64,000 bases of DNA from Pseudoduganella lutea (lineage in GTDB: Bacteria > Pseudomonadota > Gammaproteobacteria > Burkholderiales > Burkholderiaceae_D), in NCBI RefSeq assembly GCF_004209755.1, contig NZ_CP035913.1:2356001-2420000 (forward strand), written 5' to 3'. Each line of letters opens with the position of its first letter. Positions within the stretch are counted from its first letter, which is position 1. Of this stretch, positions 16,738 to 25,613 are shown piece after piece. The position numbers and the translations under genes are program-made. The notes under the pieces were generated by a model. That model saw only the letters and a program-made list of their open reading frames with translations. It was not told the DNA's origin and ran no database searches.

Positions 16738-18477
16738 CTACGCCGCCGGCGCGGCCTTCCCGCCGGCGGCGTCTTCCATGGTGCCGGCCGGATCGTCCAC
16801 GCCGCCGGCAGCCGGCGCGTCGCGCCGCGGGATCAGTTCCTGCAGCTGTTCGACGAGTTGCGCGAACCGCTGCTGCCCCGGCGCCAGCGAATCCACGTGC
16901 ATCAGCACACCGTTGGCCTCGATCATCAGCTCTTCGTCGTAGCCCTGCTGCTGCATGTGGGTGATCAGCATCTGCGCGGAATTGAACAGGATGCGCATAT
17001 TGTCCGGCAGGCGTTCGCGCGATGCGCGCATCCATGCCACCGCCTCGGCGAGCCGGCCGGTTTTCCACAACAGCACGCCCTCGTTCATCATTTCCGCCGC
17101 TTCCTTGCGGGCCGCGGCGATCAGTTCAGCGCCTTCCTCGCCCATGCGCGCCTTGTCGAAGATCTTCTGCACTTCGTCGAGCAGCACGGCGTTGTCATGG
17201 TTGTTGCGCACCACGTGGCACAGCAGTTCCACTGGCGCTTCCTTGACGCCCACCGCGAACAGCAGCGTGGCCATCTCGATGCAGGTGGCCGTGTGCGGGC
17301 GCCTGCTTTCCCCTTCCAGCATGGCTTCGAGCTGGTCGCCCGACTTGCGCGCCCTGCGGAAATCGCCGCTCTCGTGATAGACGAGGCCCTCGGTGACCTT
17401 GCTGCGCAGCTCCACGAGATCGCCGGGGAAATCGCGCTGCGCGACGGCCAGCAGCCGCAGTGCTTCCTTTGTGTCGTTCTTCATGCCGCACACGCGGGCC
17501 ATGCCCAGGTAGGCATCGACGGTGCGCCGGATCGAGTATTCGCCGATCGCCAGGCACTTGCGGAACGCATGCTCGGCCAGCTGCACATTGCCGATGCGCA
17601 GCGCGGCATTGCCCAGGCTGCGCTGGCGCGGCACCGAATTGGGCGACAGTTTGGCCGCCCTTTCCAGCACGCCGCAGGCATCTTCGTGCCGGCCCAGCAA
17701 TTCCAGCGCGGCCGCCAGCTGGTCGTAGGCGTCGATGTAGAAGCGGTTCTCGGCGATCACGCCCTGGAACATCTGCAGCGCCGCTTCGTGGTCGCCGTTG
17801 GCCAGGCGGATCTTGCCGAGCCCCGCGCGGGCCCAGTTGTATTCGCGTTCTTCGAGCAGCTTCTCGTACACCACGCGCGCCTTGTCGGGCTCCCCCGCCT
17901 TCAGCAGCAGCGTGGCCTTCATCCGCATCAGGTCGATCTCGTGCACAGGATGGCGCGCGATCTGCTCGTCGCACAGCCGCGCCGCGCGCAGGTAATCCTT
18001 GTCGATGTAGGCAGCGTCGATCCCGTGGAAGACCTGCTTCTTGTGCCACACGCGGTTCAGGCGCGTCAGCAGCACGCCCTCGGTGATCGGCTTGATGATG
18101 TAGGCATCCGGCTGGTGCTCGGCCGCGCCCATCACCGCTTCCACGCTTTTTTCCGCCGAGACCATCAGCCACACGCTGCTGGGCACCATCAGGTTGCGCA
18201 CGCGCGCTTCTTCCAGCACCTGCTGGCCGTTCTTGCCTTCGCCCAGGTTGAAGTCGCACAGCACCACGTCGTAGTGCATGCGCCCGAGCAGCGTCATCGC
18301 CTCGCCGCCGCTCGACGCCTGGTCGATGTGGCGGGCGCCGATATTGCGCAGCGATTCACGCAGCAGCTGCCGGATGCCGACGAAATCGTCGACGATCAGG
18401 TAGCGCTTCTCGCTCCAGTCCACGCCGGAGATCTCGGGCACCGGAGCGCCGCTGGCGGTAATGTAGGTGCCGGCCAT
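16738..18477 (-). CDS. Response regulator with C-terminal TPR array
   Basis: A 579-residue protein: receiver domain at about 24-145 with acidic pair D30/D31, phospho-acceptor D75 (DVVLCDFNLGEGKNG) and K129 (YIIKP); then tetratricopeptide-like helical repeats from about 150 to 545, and an Ala/Pro-rich tail. There is no DNA-binding or enzymatic output domain, so the TPR region probably signals by protein contact. It lies 10 bp downstream of a soluble histidine kinase gene, its likely partner. Similar receiver-TPR proteins exist in other betaproteobacteria, generally without assigned function. Confidence 0.85.
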   Translation of the reverse strand: MAGTYITASGAPVPEISGVDWSEKRYLIVDDFVGIRQLLRESLRNIGARHIDQASSGGEAMTLLGRMHYDVVLCDFNLGEGKNGQQVLEEARVRNLMVPSSVWLMVSAEKSVEAVMGAAEHQPDAYIIKPITEGVLLTRLNRVWHKKQVFHGIDAAYIDKDYLRAARLCDEQIARHPVHEIDLMRMKATLLLKAGEPDKARVVYEKLLEEREYNWARAGLGKIRLANGDHEAALQMFQGVIAENRFYIDAYDQLAAALELLGRHEDACGVLERAAKLSPNSVPRQRSLGNAALRIGNVQLAEHAFRKCLAIGEYSIRRTVDAYLGMARVCGMKNDTKEALRLLAVAQRDFPGDLVELRSKVTEGLVYHESGDFRRARKSGDQLEAMLEGESRRPHTATCIEMATLLFAVGVKEAPVELLCHVVRNNHDNAVLLDEVQKIFDKARMGEEGAELIAAARKEAAEMMNEGVLLWKTGRLAEAVAWMRASRERLPDNMRILFNSAQMLITHMQQQGYDEELMIEANGVLMHVDSLAPGQQRFAQLVEQLQELIPRRDAPAAGGVDDPAGTMEDAAGGKAAPAA

Positions 18478-18487
18478 GGTGACACCG

Positions 18488-19222
18488 TCAGGGCAGCGTC
18501 AGCACGAAACAGCCGCCATCCAGCGGGCCGCCGTTTTCCAGGCGCACGGCGCCGCCGCGCTGGCGCCGCCGGTGCATCTTGGCCACTTCGCTGGCGAAGA
18601 ACAGCCCGAGGCCGCTGCTGTTGGTCAGGAAGTTCACGCCCTGCCCCACCGCGGCCCCCGCTTCGATCATCGATGGCGGGAAGCCCATGCCGTTATCCTC
18701 GACGCGGAACTCCAGCATGCCGTCGTGTTCGGCGATCGCCAGGCGGATGCGGTCGCGCGTGTAGCGCACCGCGTTGTTGATCGCGTGGCACAGCACGCCG
18801 ATGACGAGATCCTCGTCCAGCGTCCACAGCAGCTCGGGCGGGAAATCCAGGTCGAGCCGGATCTCCTTGGCTTCGAGCAGCACGCGCGACTGGCTGGCCA
18901 CCTGGTGCACCAGTTCGCCCAGCGGCACCGTCACGGGCTCGAAGGGATACGTGGGCTTGCCCACTTCCTTGTACAGCGCCAGCAGCTGCATGAGGTTGTC
19001 GGACAGCCGGCGCGTCTGGTACAGCATGTGGGCCATCTGCGGGTACGAGGCATCGTGCGCGGCGTCCTGCCCGACACCCTGCCCGACGCCCTGCCTGGCC
19101 TCTTGCTTGACCAGCAGGCTTTCCAGCGTTCCGCCCAGCACGCTGAGCGAATTCTTCATGTCGTGCACCGTGGAAGCCAGGAACACGAACAGCTCGGGCG
19201 AGCCCCCTCGATCTTCCATCAT
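18488..19222 (-). CDS. Soluble histidine kinase
   Basis: A 244-residue kinase without a sensor or membrane segment. It holds a dimerisation/phospho-acceptor region (TVHDMKNSL, H20) and an HATPase domain with N-box CHAINNAVRYT, G1 VEDNGMGFP and G2 SSGLGLFFA. A short GVGQGVGQD tandem lies in the linker (about 45-53). It probably receives its signal through another protein, or acts on the receiver-TPR protein encoded 10 bp downstream. The mixed basic stretch KMHRRRQRGGAV after the G2 box is normal for the final strand region. The upstream promoter must lie in the 69 bp before mnmC's stop, which is on the same strand. Confidence 0.85.
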   Translation of the reverse strand: MMEDRGGSPELFVFLASTVHDMKNSLSVLGGTLESLLVKQEARQGVGQGVGQDAAHDASYPQMAHMLYQTRRLSDNLMQLLALYKEVGKPTYPFEPVTVPLGELVHQVASQSRVLLEAKEIRLDLDFPPELLWTLDEDLVIGVLCHAINNAVRYTRDRIRLAIAEHDGMLEFRVEDNGMGFPPSMIEAGAAVGQGVNFLTNSSGLGLFFASEVAKMHRRRQRGGAVRLENGGPLDGGCFVLTLP

Positions 19223-19291
19223 TACCCCGCAAAAGTTTCAGTAGGGCAATTATACCGGCGAAGCCGCATGAATCCACGGTTTATGGCGGCG

Positions 19292-20968
19292 TTATGGCGC
19301 GATTACGACAGTTTTGCGACGGGATTTGAGCAGGAACCGGCCAGGATCGAGGGCACCCGCCAGCGAGGCCTCGATCGGCGATGACAGTCCTTCAAGCTGG
19401 CAAACCAGCAACTCTGCCGCCAGCGGCGCCCAGATCAGCCCGCGCGACGCATAGCCGAGCAGCGCATGCAAGCCCGGGTGACGGGGCACGTCGCGCAGCC
19501 GCTCGGGCTGGCCGGGCGCCGCATGGTCCGGCAGCGTGCCCACCAGTGGCAGGCGGTCCGGCGCCATGCAGCGCAAGCCCACGCGGCCCGCCAGCGCCGG
19601 GGCTTCCGGCACGCGGCCGGCACCGAGGATCTCGCGCGCCCGCGCCAGGTTTTCCTGCTGGCTGGCGGGCCACAGCGCGCGGTCGGCTTCACGGTCCGAC
19701 GTGCGATCGTAGGTGGCACCGACACTGGCGATGCCTTCCATTGCCGGTGTCAGGTAGGCCTCGCGGCACACCACCATCGGCGGCGCCGCGAACGTGTCCG
19801 CGGCCAGGTGCGTGACCTGCCCCCGCATCGTATACAGCGGCAGCGGCGCCGTCTGGGACAGTGCCATCGCCCCGGCGCCGTTGGCGACGATCACGTGCGC
19901 GCCTTCGGCCAGCACACGATCATGCCCCGTGTCCACGTCGGCGCCGCGCACCAGCCAGCCGTCGCCCTTGCGTTCCAGCGACAGCGCCTGCGCATGGAAC
20001 ACGCGCTGCAACCGGCCGCCGCACGCGGCCAGCATGGCCCGGCACACGGATGCCGGATTGGCCCAGCCGCCCTGCGGAAACAGCCAGGCGCCATGCGGCG
20101 TGGCGGAGCCGAGCAACGCGGACGCCTGCGCCGCATCGAGCCAGCGCACATACTCGACGGGATAGCGCCACGCTTCGGCCACTTCCTTCTGCAACGCCGC
20201 GTGCTGCGCATCGCGCGCCAGTTGCAGCACGCCGCATTGCTGGCCGAGGATCGGCGCGCTGCCATCGGTCGCCATGCCGCCCAGCGCCTGCCAGCGGCGC
20301 AGCGCATGCAGGTACGCCGCGCGCGTCAGGCGCGTGGGGATATTGTCGTCGCGCGACAGCAGCGGCATGAAGATGCCGGCGCGGTTGCCGGACGCCTCCT
20401 GTGCCGGCCCGTCGTGCCGTTCCACCAGCGTCACGTCCCAGCCATGCGCGCACAGGCGCTCGCACGCCGCGGCACCCGCCACGCCGGCGCCGATGACGAC
20501 GGCGCTGCGCACCGGCGGCGCGGGCCGTGACGGCTGCGGCTTGCGGCTCGTGTAGCGCGCCTGCAGCGGTGCGGTGTCGGCATCCCACGAAAAACCGGCG
20601 GCGCGCAGGCTGCGTTTCCACGCTTCGTCTCCTGGCACCGTCACAAGCAGCGCGCCGGGCACCGCGAGACGGGCCAGCGCGCGCAGCGGCGCCTGCGCCG
20701 ATGGCGCATGGAATTCATCGACCCGTGCCGTGATGTCGAGGAGCAGTGCTTCCGGATCGCCGAGCACGATGTCGACGACAGTGCGGCCACCGTCGAGCTC
20801 GAGGCGGTGCATGCCTGGCAGCGCGAGCGGCCAGCATTCGGCCAGCACCGGGGGCACGGCCGGCAATGCCGCCGCCACCACGATGTAGTGCAGCGTGCCG
20901 CCCGCCGCGCGGGCCGCGGCCAGGCGCGCCTCGTCGAACGCGAGGTCGAGGATGACCCGGTCAGTCAA
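19292..20968 (-). CDS. mnmC: MnmC-like tRNA mnm5s2U biosynthesis protein with a reduced methyltransferase region
   Basis: The C-terminal 400 residues are the FAD-dependent oxidoreductase of MnmC (VVIGAGVAGAAACERL; ASGNRAGIFMPLLS; LYTMRGQVTHL; LRCMAPDRLPLVG), which demodifies cmnm5s2U34 in tRNA. The N-terminal ~160 residues correspond to the methyltransferase part but lack a recognisable SAM glycine motif and are shorter than in the ~650-residue bifunctional enzyme (558 aa here). The only suitable start is TTG at 20968, which overlaps the stop of tag as TTGA and has GGAAGG 6 bp upstream. Translational coupling to tag is therefore likely. Confidence 0.8.
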   Translation of the reverse strand: MTDRVILDLAFDEARLAAARAAGGTLHYIVVAAALPAVPPVLAECWPLALPGMHRLELDGGRTVVDIVLGDPEALLLDITARVDEFHAPSAQAPLRALARLAVPGALLVTVPGDEAWKRSLRAAGFSWDADTAPLQARYTSRKPQPSRPAPPVRSAVVIGAGVAGAAACERLCAHGWDVTLVERHDGPAQEASGNRAGIFMPLLSRDDNIPTRLTRAAYLHALRRWQALGGMATDGSAPILGQQCGVLQLARDAQHAALQKEVAEAWRYPVEYVRWLDAAQASALLGSATPHGAWLFPQGGWANPASVCRAMLAACGGRLQRVFHAQALSLERKGDGWLVRGADVDTGHDRVLAEGAHVIVANGAGAMALSQTAPLPLYTMRGQVTHLAADTFAAPPMVVCREAYLTPAMEGIASVGATYDRTSDREADRALWPASQQENLARAREILGAGRVPEAPALAGRVGLRCMAPDRLPLVGTLPDHAAPGQPERLRDVPRHPGLHALLGYASRGLIWAPLAAELLVCQLEGLSSPIEASLAGALDPGRFLLKSRRKTVVIAP

Positions 20969-21558
20969 GGCCTGCCTTCCGTAAGCTTGGAGCACTCCGC
21001 GTGCCGGAAACATGCGGCATCGTGGTCGTTGACGATGCCGATGCCCTGCAGGTACGCATACACGATCGTGGAGCCGACGAACTTGAAGCCCCGTTTCGCC
21101 AGGTCCTTCGAGATGCCGTCGGAGAGCGCTGTCTTCGCCGCGCGGTCGGCGGGGGTGGCGATGTGGTTGCGGATCGGCTTGCCGTCCACCCAGGCCCACA
21201 GGTAGCCGTCGAGCGTCAGGCCCTCTTCCCGCAGGCGCAGGTATGCTTGCGCGTTCGTGATGGCGGCCGCCACCTTCAGGCGGTTGCGCACGATGCCCGG
21301 GTTGGCCAGCAGTTCGGCCACCTTGTCCGGCCCGTAGGCGGCGATGATGGCGGGGTCCCAGCCATCGAACGCGGCCCGGTATGTGTCGCGCTTGTTCAGG
21401 ATGGTTTCCCACGACAGGCCGGCTTGCGCGCCTTCCAGGTTCAGCATCTCGAACAGCTGGCGCTCGTCGTGGCACGGCACGCCCCACTCCTCGTCGTGAT
21501 AGGCGATGTAGCGGGGGTTGGCGGGGTTGGCCCAGGTGCAGCGGACAGGATCGCTCAT
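20965..21558 (-). CDS. tag: DNA-3-methyladenine glycosylase I
   Basis: Base-excision repair enzyme removing 3-methyladenine from alkylated DNA. The 197-residue protein has the Tag signature near the N-terminus (RCTWANPANPRYIAYHDEEWGVP) with the substrate-binding Glu in DEEWG, GLSWETILNKR and a C-terminal zinc-site region (GIVNDHDAACFRH: His and Cys present). It overlaps mnmC by 4 bp (TTGA). A Cys in the zinc set close to the N-terminus (RCTW) is also present, so the zinc snap looks intact. Confidence 0.93.
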   Translation of the reverse strand: MSDPVRCTWANPANPRYIAYHDEEWGVPCHDERQLFEMLNLEGAQAGLSWETILNKRDTYRAAFDGWDPAIIAAYGPDKVAELLANPGIVRNRLKVAAAITNAQAYLRLREEGLTLDGYLWAWVDGKPIRNHIATPADRAAKTALSDGISKDLAKRGFKFVGSTIVYAYLQGIGIVNDHDAACFRHAECSKLTEGRP

Positions 21559-21598
21559 GGCGGGTCTCGATGATGAAAGAGCGCCAGTATAAAGCCAG

Positions 21599-23119
21599 CT
21601 ACTGCCCCGCCATCTGCCGCAGCCTGCGCTTGAGCTCCCGCTCGCGGCGCTGTTCCTCGTCCCAGTCGTGCCGCACCGCGAGCCATAGCGACCATGCCAT
21701 CAGCACGATCACCACCGTGAACGGCAGCGCGAACACGATGGTCGCCGTCTGCACCGCCTTCAGGCCGCCGGCCAGCAGCAGGCTGAGGGCGATGCCGGCG
21801 ATCAGCACGCCCCAGATCACCTTCACGCGCGCGGCAGGCTCCGGGTTGCCACCCGTGCTCATCATGCTCAGCACCAGCACCGCCGAATCGCCGGACGTGA
21901 CGAAGAACACCAGTACCAGCAGGGTGGCCACGGCCGACATCGCGGCGCCACCGGGCAGCGCCTCGAACATCTGGAACAGCGCCGTCGACACATCGGCCTT
22001 CACCGCCTCGGACAGCGGCACGTGCTGCCACACTTCCAGGTACAGCGCGGTGCCGCCGAAGATCGAGAACCACAGGAACGCCGCCAGCGACGGCGCTGCC
22101 ACGGTGCCGATGATGAATTCGCGGACCGTGCGCCCGCGCGACACGCGGGCGATGAACAGGCCCACGAACGGCGACCACGATACCCACCAGGCCCAGTAGA
22201 AGATGGTCCAGCCGCCCACCCAGTTGGTGTCGCGGAACGGTGTCATGCGCAGGCTCATACGAACGAATTCGGACAGATAGGTCCCCACCGTATTGGTCAG
22301 CGTGTCGACGATGACGATGGTTGGTCCGAGAAGGAATACGGCAAGCGCCAGCAGCGCGGCCAGGATCATGTTGGCGTTCGACAGCAGGCGCACGCCCTTG
22401 TCCACGCCGCTCACGGCCGACGTGATGAACAGCGCGGTGGCGATGACGATGATGGCTACCTGCGATACCTGCGTGTTCGGCAGGCCGAACACGGATGTCA
22501 GCCCGCTGTTGATCTGCAGTGCGCCCATGCCGAGCGACGCGGCCACGCCGAACGCGGTGGCGATCACGGCCAGTGCGTTGAACAAGCCGCCGAGCCGCTT
22601 CGGCCAGTGCCACGGCAGCGCATCGGTGACGGTGCTGATCAGCGAGCGGCCGTCGCGGCGGTACAGGAAGAACGCGATCGCCAGCGCGACGATGCTGTAC
22701 ACCGCCCACGGATGCACGCCCCAGTGGAACAGCGCATGGCGCATGGCGGCGTTGGCCGCTTCCGGCGTGCCTGGCCTGATGCCGGGCGGCGGCGCCACGT
22801 TGAAATGGGAAATCGGCTCGGCCACGCCCCAGAACACGAGGCCGATGCCCATGCCGGCCGCGAACAGCATCGAGAACCAGCTCCTCGTGGAAAACTCGGG
22901 CGTTTCATCCTCGCCTCCCAGCTTCAGGTCGCCGTAGCGGCTGAACGCAAGGAACAGGGCGAACAGCACGAGGCCAAGCACGAGCCACAGGTACAGCCAA
23001 CCGAAATTGCGGGTGATGGCGGCCAGCAGCATGTCGAATTGCGCGGCCATGGTCTCGGGCGCGAGCACGCCCCAGATGACGATCAGCAGGATGAAGCCCG
23101 CCGTCAGATACAGTTGCAT
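21599..23119 (-). CDS. BCCT family betaine/carnitine/choline transporter
   Basis: Secondary transporter for a quaternary ammonium compound, probably glycine betaine as an osmoprotectant. The 506-residue protein has about twelve hydrophobic helices and the BCCT signature FYWAWWVSWSPFVGLFIARVSRGRTV; FAAGMGIGLVFWGVAEP is the conserved TM3-4 region. GGAGGACTT precedes the ATG at 23119; the frame extends further upstream but without coding character. The C-terminal tail (about 40 residues) is short and basic, so large osmosensing extensions as in BetP are absent. It is divergent from the OsmC-family gene, 119 bp apart. BetT/OpuD level naming is not justified. Confidence 0.9.
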   Translation of the reverse strand: MQLYLTAGFILLIVIWGVLAPETMAAQFDMLLAAITRNFGWLYLWLVLGLVLFALFLAFSRYGDLKLGGEDETPEFSTRSWFSMLFAAGMGIGLVFWGVAEPISHFNVAPPPGIRPGTPEAANAAMRHALFHWGVHPWAVYSIVALAIAFFLYRRDGRSLISTVTDALPWHWPKRLGGLFNALAVIATAFGVAASLGMGALQINSGLTSVFGLPNTQVSQVAIIVIATALFITSAVSGVDKGVRLLSNANMILAALLALAVFLLGPTIVIVDTLTNTVGTYLSEFVRMSLRMTPFRDTNWVGGWTIFYWAWWVSWSPFVGLFIARVSRGRTVREFIIGTVAAPSLAAFLWFSIFGGTALYLEVWQHVPLSEAVKADVSTALFQMFEALPGGAAMSAVATLLVLVFFVTSGDSAVLVLSMMSTGGNPEPAARVKVIWGVLIAGIALSLLLAGGLKAVQTATIVFALPFTVVIVLMAWSLWLAVRHDWDEEQRRERELKRRLRQMAGQ

Positions 23120-23238
23120 AAGTCCTCCAGTGATGGCCGCTTGCGGCGACCAGCCCGGCATTATAGGGAGCACCCGGGCACGATGTCGGCCGCTTGGCGC
23201 GCTACACTCTTCCCATGACAACCCGAGCGGAGGACCCC

Positions 23239-23712
23239 ATGCAATTCGAAGCACGACTGGAATGGCAGCGCAACGGCCAGCCCTTCCTGGACCACAAATA
23301 CAGCCGCGCCCACGAATGGAGTTTCGATGGCGGCCTGCACGTGCCGGCGTCGTCGTCGCCGGCATCGGTGCCGTTGCCGATGTCGGTGGCGGACAACGTC
23401 GACCCGGAAGAGGCGCTGGTCGCGGCGGCGGCCAGCTGCCACATGCTGTTCTTCCTGTCGATCGCGGCCAGGCGGGGCCACGTGGTGGAAAGCTACGTCG
23501 ACAACGCGGTCGGCCTGCTGGAGAAGGACGGCAACGGCAGGATGGCGATGACGAACATCACGCTGCGCCCGGAGATCGTGTTTGCCGGCGGCGGCTGGCC
23601 GGGCGAAGAGGAGATCGCCGCCATCCACCACGAGGCGCACGACAAGTGCTACATCGCGAACTCGCTGAAGACCGAGATCACGATCGAGCCGTCGATCGAA
23701 CCGGAAGGTTGA
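23239..23712 (+). CDS. OsmC family peroxiredoxin-like protein
   Basis: Thiol-dependent hydroperoxide-reducing protein of the OsmC/Ohr fold. The 157 residues include the first catalytic Cys in AAAASCHMLFFLS and the second in HDKCYIANSLK, the usual pair. HEWSFDGG and DPEEALVAA are conserved family segments. GGAGG lies 4 bp before the ATG at 23239; the ATG at 23215 has no such site. It is divergent from the betaine transporter and ends before a strong hairpin at 23734-23767. Confidence 0.88.
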   Translation: MQFEARLEWQRNGQPFLDHKYSRAHEWSFDGGLHVPASSSPASVPLPMSVADNVDPEEALVAAAASCHMLFFLSIAARRGHVVESYVDNAVGLLEKDGNGRMAMTNITLRPEIVFAGGGWPGEEEIAAIHHEAHDKCYIANSLKTEITIEPSIEPEG

Positions 23713-23733
23713 GCAAATGCGTTGAGCTGCCAT

Positions 23734-23767
23734 GACAAGGGCCCGGCGCGTGCGCCGGGCCCTTGTC
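23734..23767. terminator. Strong 16-bp hairpin between convergent genes
   Basis: A perfect 16-bp stem (GACAAGGGCCCGGCGC and its complement) with a GT at the centre lies between the convergent OsmC and DUF4142 genes. There is no T-run on either side, so it is not a standard intrinsic terminator; it may still stop or protect both transcripts. Confidence 0.5.
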
Positions 23768-23814
23768 GATGATGCCCGCGCCGGTTGCCCGGCAATGGCT
23801 GTTGTCGATGGCTG

Positions 23815-24510
23815 TTACTTCGTCGGGCTCGTTGCCGGATTTGTCGTGGGATTGGCCGGGTTGACCGGGTTATCCGTGTTGCCGCTCGACGGTTGCTGGG
23901 TGTTGGTCTTGTCCTTGCCCTGCGACATCGACGAGCCGCCCGTGGCGCCCGTGCCCGAAGCGCCCATCGCGGTGCCGGCCTTCATGCCCTTCATGTTCGA
24001 CGCCAGCTGCTCCACGTGGCCCATGTGCTGGTCGATCGTGGGTTGCAGTTTCGCGGCCAGGCCCTTCACGTCCGCATCCTTGGCGTTCGACTGGGTCTTC
24101 ACGACGAGTGCATGCGCTTCCTTGTGGCTCTTCACGCCGGCCATGTCGAGATAGGCCTTGTCGAACTTCTCGCCGGACATGGCCTGCAGCTTCTTCGCCA
24201 TGGCCTTGTGCTTCGCATCCGGCTCGTCCGGCAGCTTCACGTTCTTGGCCTGCGCCACGGCCTTCACTTCGTCGAGCCCTTTCGTGTGGTCGTCGACCAT
24301 CTGCTGGGCAAACGCCTTCACCTCGGCATTCTGTGATTTCTGCAGCGCAATCTTGGCGGTTGCCACCTCGGCCATGTTGGCGATCGCCATGTCCTTCAAC
24401 GCTTTTTCGTCGGCTTTCGCCAGCGACTGGGCATGGGCCGAACCGATGCCCATCAGGACGGCCAGCAGCGGCACGCCCAGGTAGCTCTTCCACATTCTTG
24501 CCTTGTTCAT
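23815..24510 (-). CDS. DUF4142 secreted protein
   Basis: A 231-residue protein with a signal peptide (hydrophobic run to about residue 24, cleavage at AHA-Q) and a DUF4142 four-helix, ferritin-like domain (about 35-170): MAIANMAEVATAKIALQKS, VKAFAQQMVDDHTKGLDEVK, AMSGEKFDKAYLDMAGVKSH. The last 55 residues are a Gly/Ser/Thr then Asn/Pro-rich low-complexity tail. GGGAGAATGC precedes the ATG. Function of DUF4142 is not known; such proteins are often exported and stress-associated. Convergent with the OsmC gene. Confidence 0.85.
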   Translation of the reverse strand: MNKARMWKSYLGVPLLAVLMGIGSAHAQSLAKADEKALKDMAIANMAEVATAKIALQKSQNAEVKAFAQQMVDDHTKGLDEVKAVAQAKNVKLPDEPDAKHKAMAKKLQAMSGEKFDKAYLDMAGVKSHKEAHALVVKTQSNAKDADVKGLAAKLQPTIDQHMGHVEQLASNMKGMKAGTAMGASGTGATGGSSMSQGKDKTNTQQPSSGNTDNPVNPANPTTNPATSPTK

Positions 24511-24719
24511 TGCATTCTCCCTGCGGTTGTTGAGGTTGTTCGGAATTACGTAGGGTTACGGTAAATAAACAACGAAGACGGAGCCCGCTTTCAGGAACGT
24601 TATGCTTATTATGAATTTGGATAGGCATTTTACGGCGGAACGTGCCATGGAGCCGCACATTAGGAGCCGGCGGCGGAGAGTGACGCGGGAAAGAGACGGG
24701 ACCAGCAGACGGGGCCCGC

Positions 24720-24754
24720 AAAAAAGGCGCCGGCCGCGCAAAGCGGCCGGCGCC
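24720..24754 (-). terminator. Intrinsic terminator of the HxlR-type regulator gene
   Basis: On the minus strand a perfect 12-bp GC stem (GGCGCCGGCCGC and its complement, 5-nt loop) is followed by six T residues. It begins 13 bp after the stop of the HxlR-family gene, so it ends that transcript. Confidence 0.85.
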
Positions 24755-24766
24755 CCTGGACGACGA

Positions 24767-25318
24767 TTATTGTGGCTGGTTATGGCCTGGGCCGACCACT
24801 CCATTACCACCCGGATGCTTGATGAACGGCACGCGCTGGCTGACTTCGCGCAGCCGCGCCCGCATTACTTCCGGGGCCGCCGGGCCTGGTGCGAACACAT
24901 AGTCCTCGTCGCTGATCGTGCGGCCGCTGACCTTGTCCACCAGGATCTGCTCGGCCGGCTGGCCGGTTTCCCGGTGCACCACGAGCAGGCTGGCACCTTC
25001 CGGCGCCAGGTGTTCATTCCCCCATGCCACGAACGCCAGCAGGACGGGTTTGAATGCGCGACCTTTCTCGGTCAGCAGATACTCATAGCGCGGCGGCCGG
25101 GCACTGTACTGCCGCTTCTCCATCAGCCCTCCCGCCACCAGCCCCGCCAACCGCCGGGTCAGCATGTTGGGGGCGATCTTCAGGCTTTTTTCAAACTCGT
25201 CAAACCGGCTCAGCCCGTAAAACGCGTCGCGCAGGATGAGAATACTCCACCATTCGCCAACCTTGCCGAGGCTGCGCGCGATCGGACAGGGCATTTGGCC
25301 AAAATCGGTATGTTTCAT
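24767..25318 (-). CDS. HxlR family transcriptional regulator
   Basis: A 183-residue winged-helix regulator. CPIARSLGKVGEWWSILILRDAFYGLSRFDEF is the start of the HxlR domain, with the invariant Cys; it is followed by LTRRLAGLVAGGLMEKR (recognition helix) and RYEYLLTEKG (wing), covering residues about 12-100. The C-terminal 80 residues are longer than in minimal HxlR proteins and have no motif I recognise. I chose the ATG at 25318, 4 bp after GGAGG; the ATG at 25330 would place GGAGG inside the gene. Many HxlR proteins sense oxidants or aldehydes through the Cys. Its target is not evident; the neighbour on the other side is the CheY-like gene, divergent. Confidence 0.88.
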   Translation of the reverse strand: MKHTDFGQMPCPIARSLGKVGEWWSILILRDAFYGLSRFDEFEKSLKIAPNMLTRRLAGLVAGGLMEKRQYSARPPRYEYLLTEKGRAFKPVLLAFVAWGNEHLAPEGASLLVVHRETGQPAEQILVDKVSGRTISDEDYVFAPGPAAPEVMRARLREVSQRVPFIKHPGGNGVVGPGHNQPQ

Positions 25319-25613
25319 TATTCCTCCCACTTGTGCACATTAGAAAACGAACGAGCGCAACATAGGTGACGTTTTACCCTGAAAAAGGGTCCAACAAACT
25401 ATCGAATAATCACCGACGGGATAAAAGAGCCAGTTTTTTTGCAATATGCTCAGCGTTATGCGCAAGAGTGGGCGCCACGTGCACGACTCGCCTTTTGCAA
25501 CGTGAGAAAAATTGATTGACCAATGCGAACCGTGATATTTTTTATTTAATCCGGCGCATAATATGCGGAGTCCGCGCCGCCGCCAATTCGCCGCTATTTC
25601 GCTGCCATTTCTT

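Noticed and set aside
23734..23767. Standard intrinsic terminator for the OsmC gene
   Set aside because: The stem is strong but no T-run follows on either strand; recorded only as a hairpin with moderate confidence.
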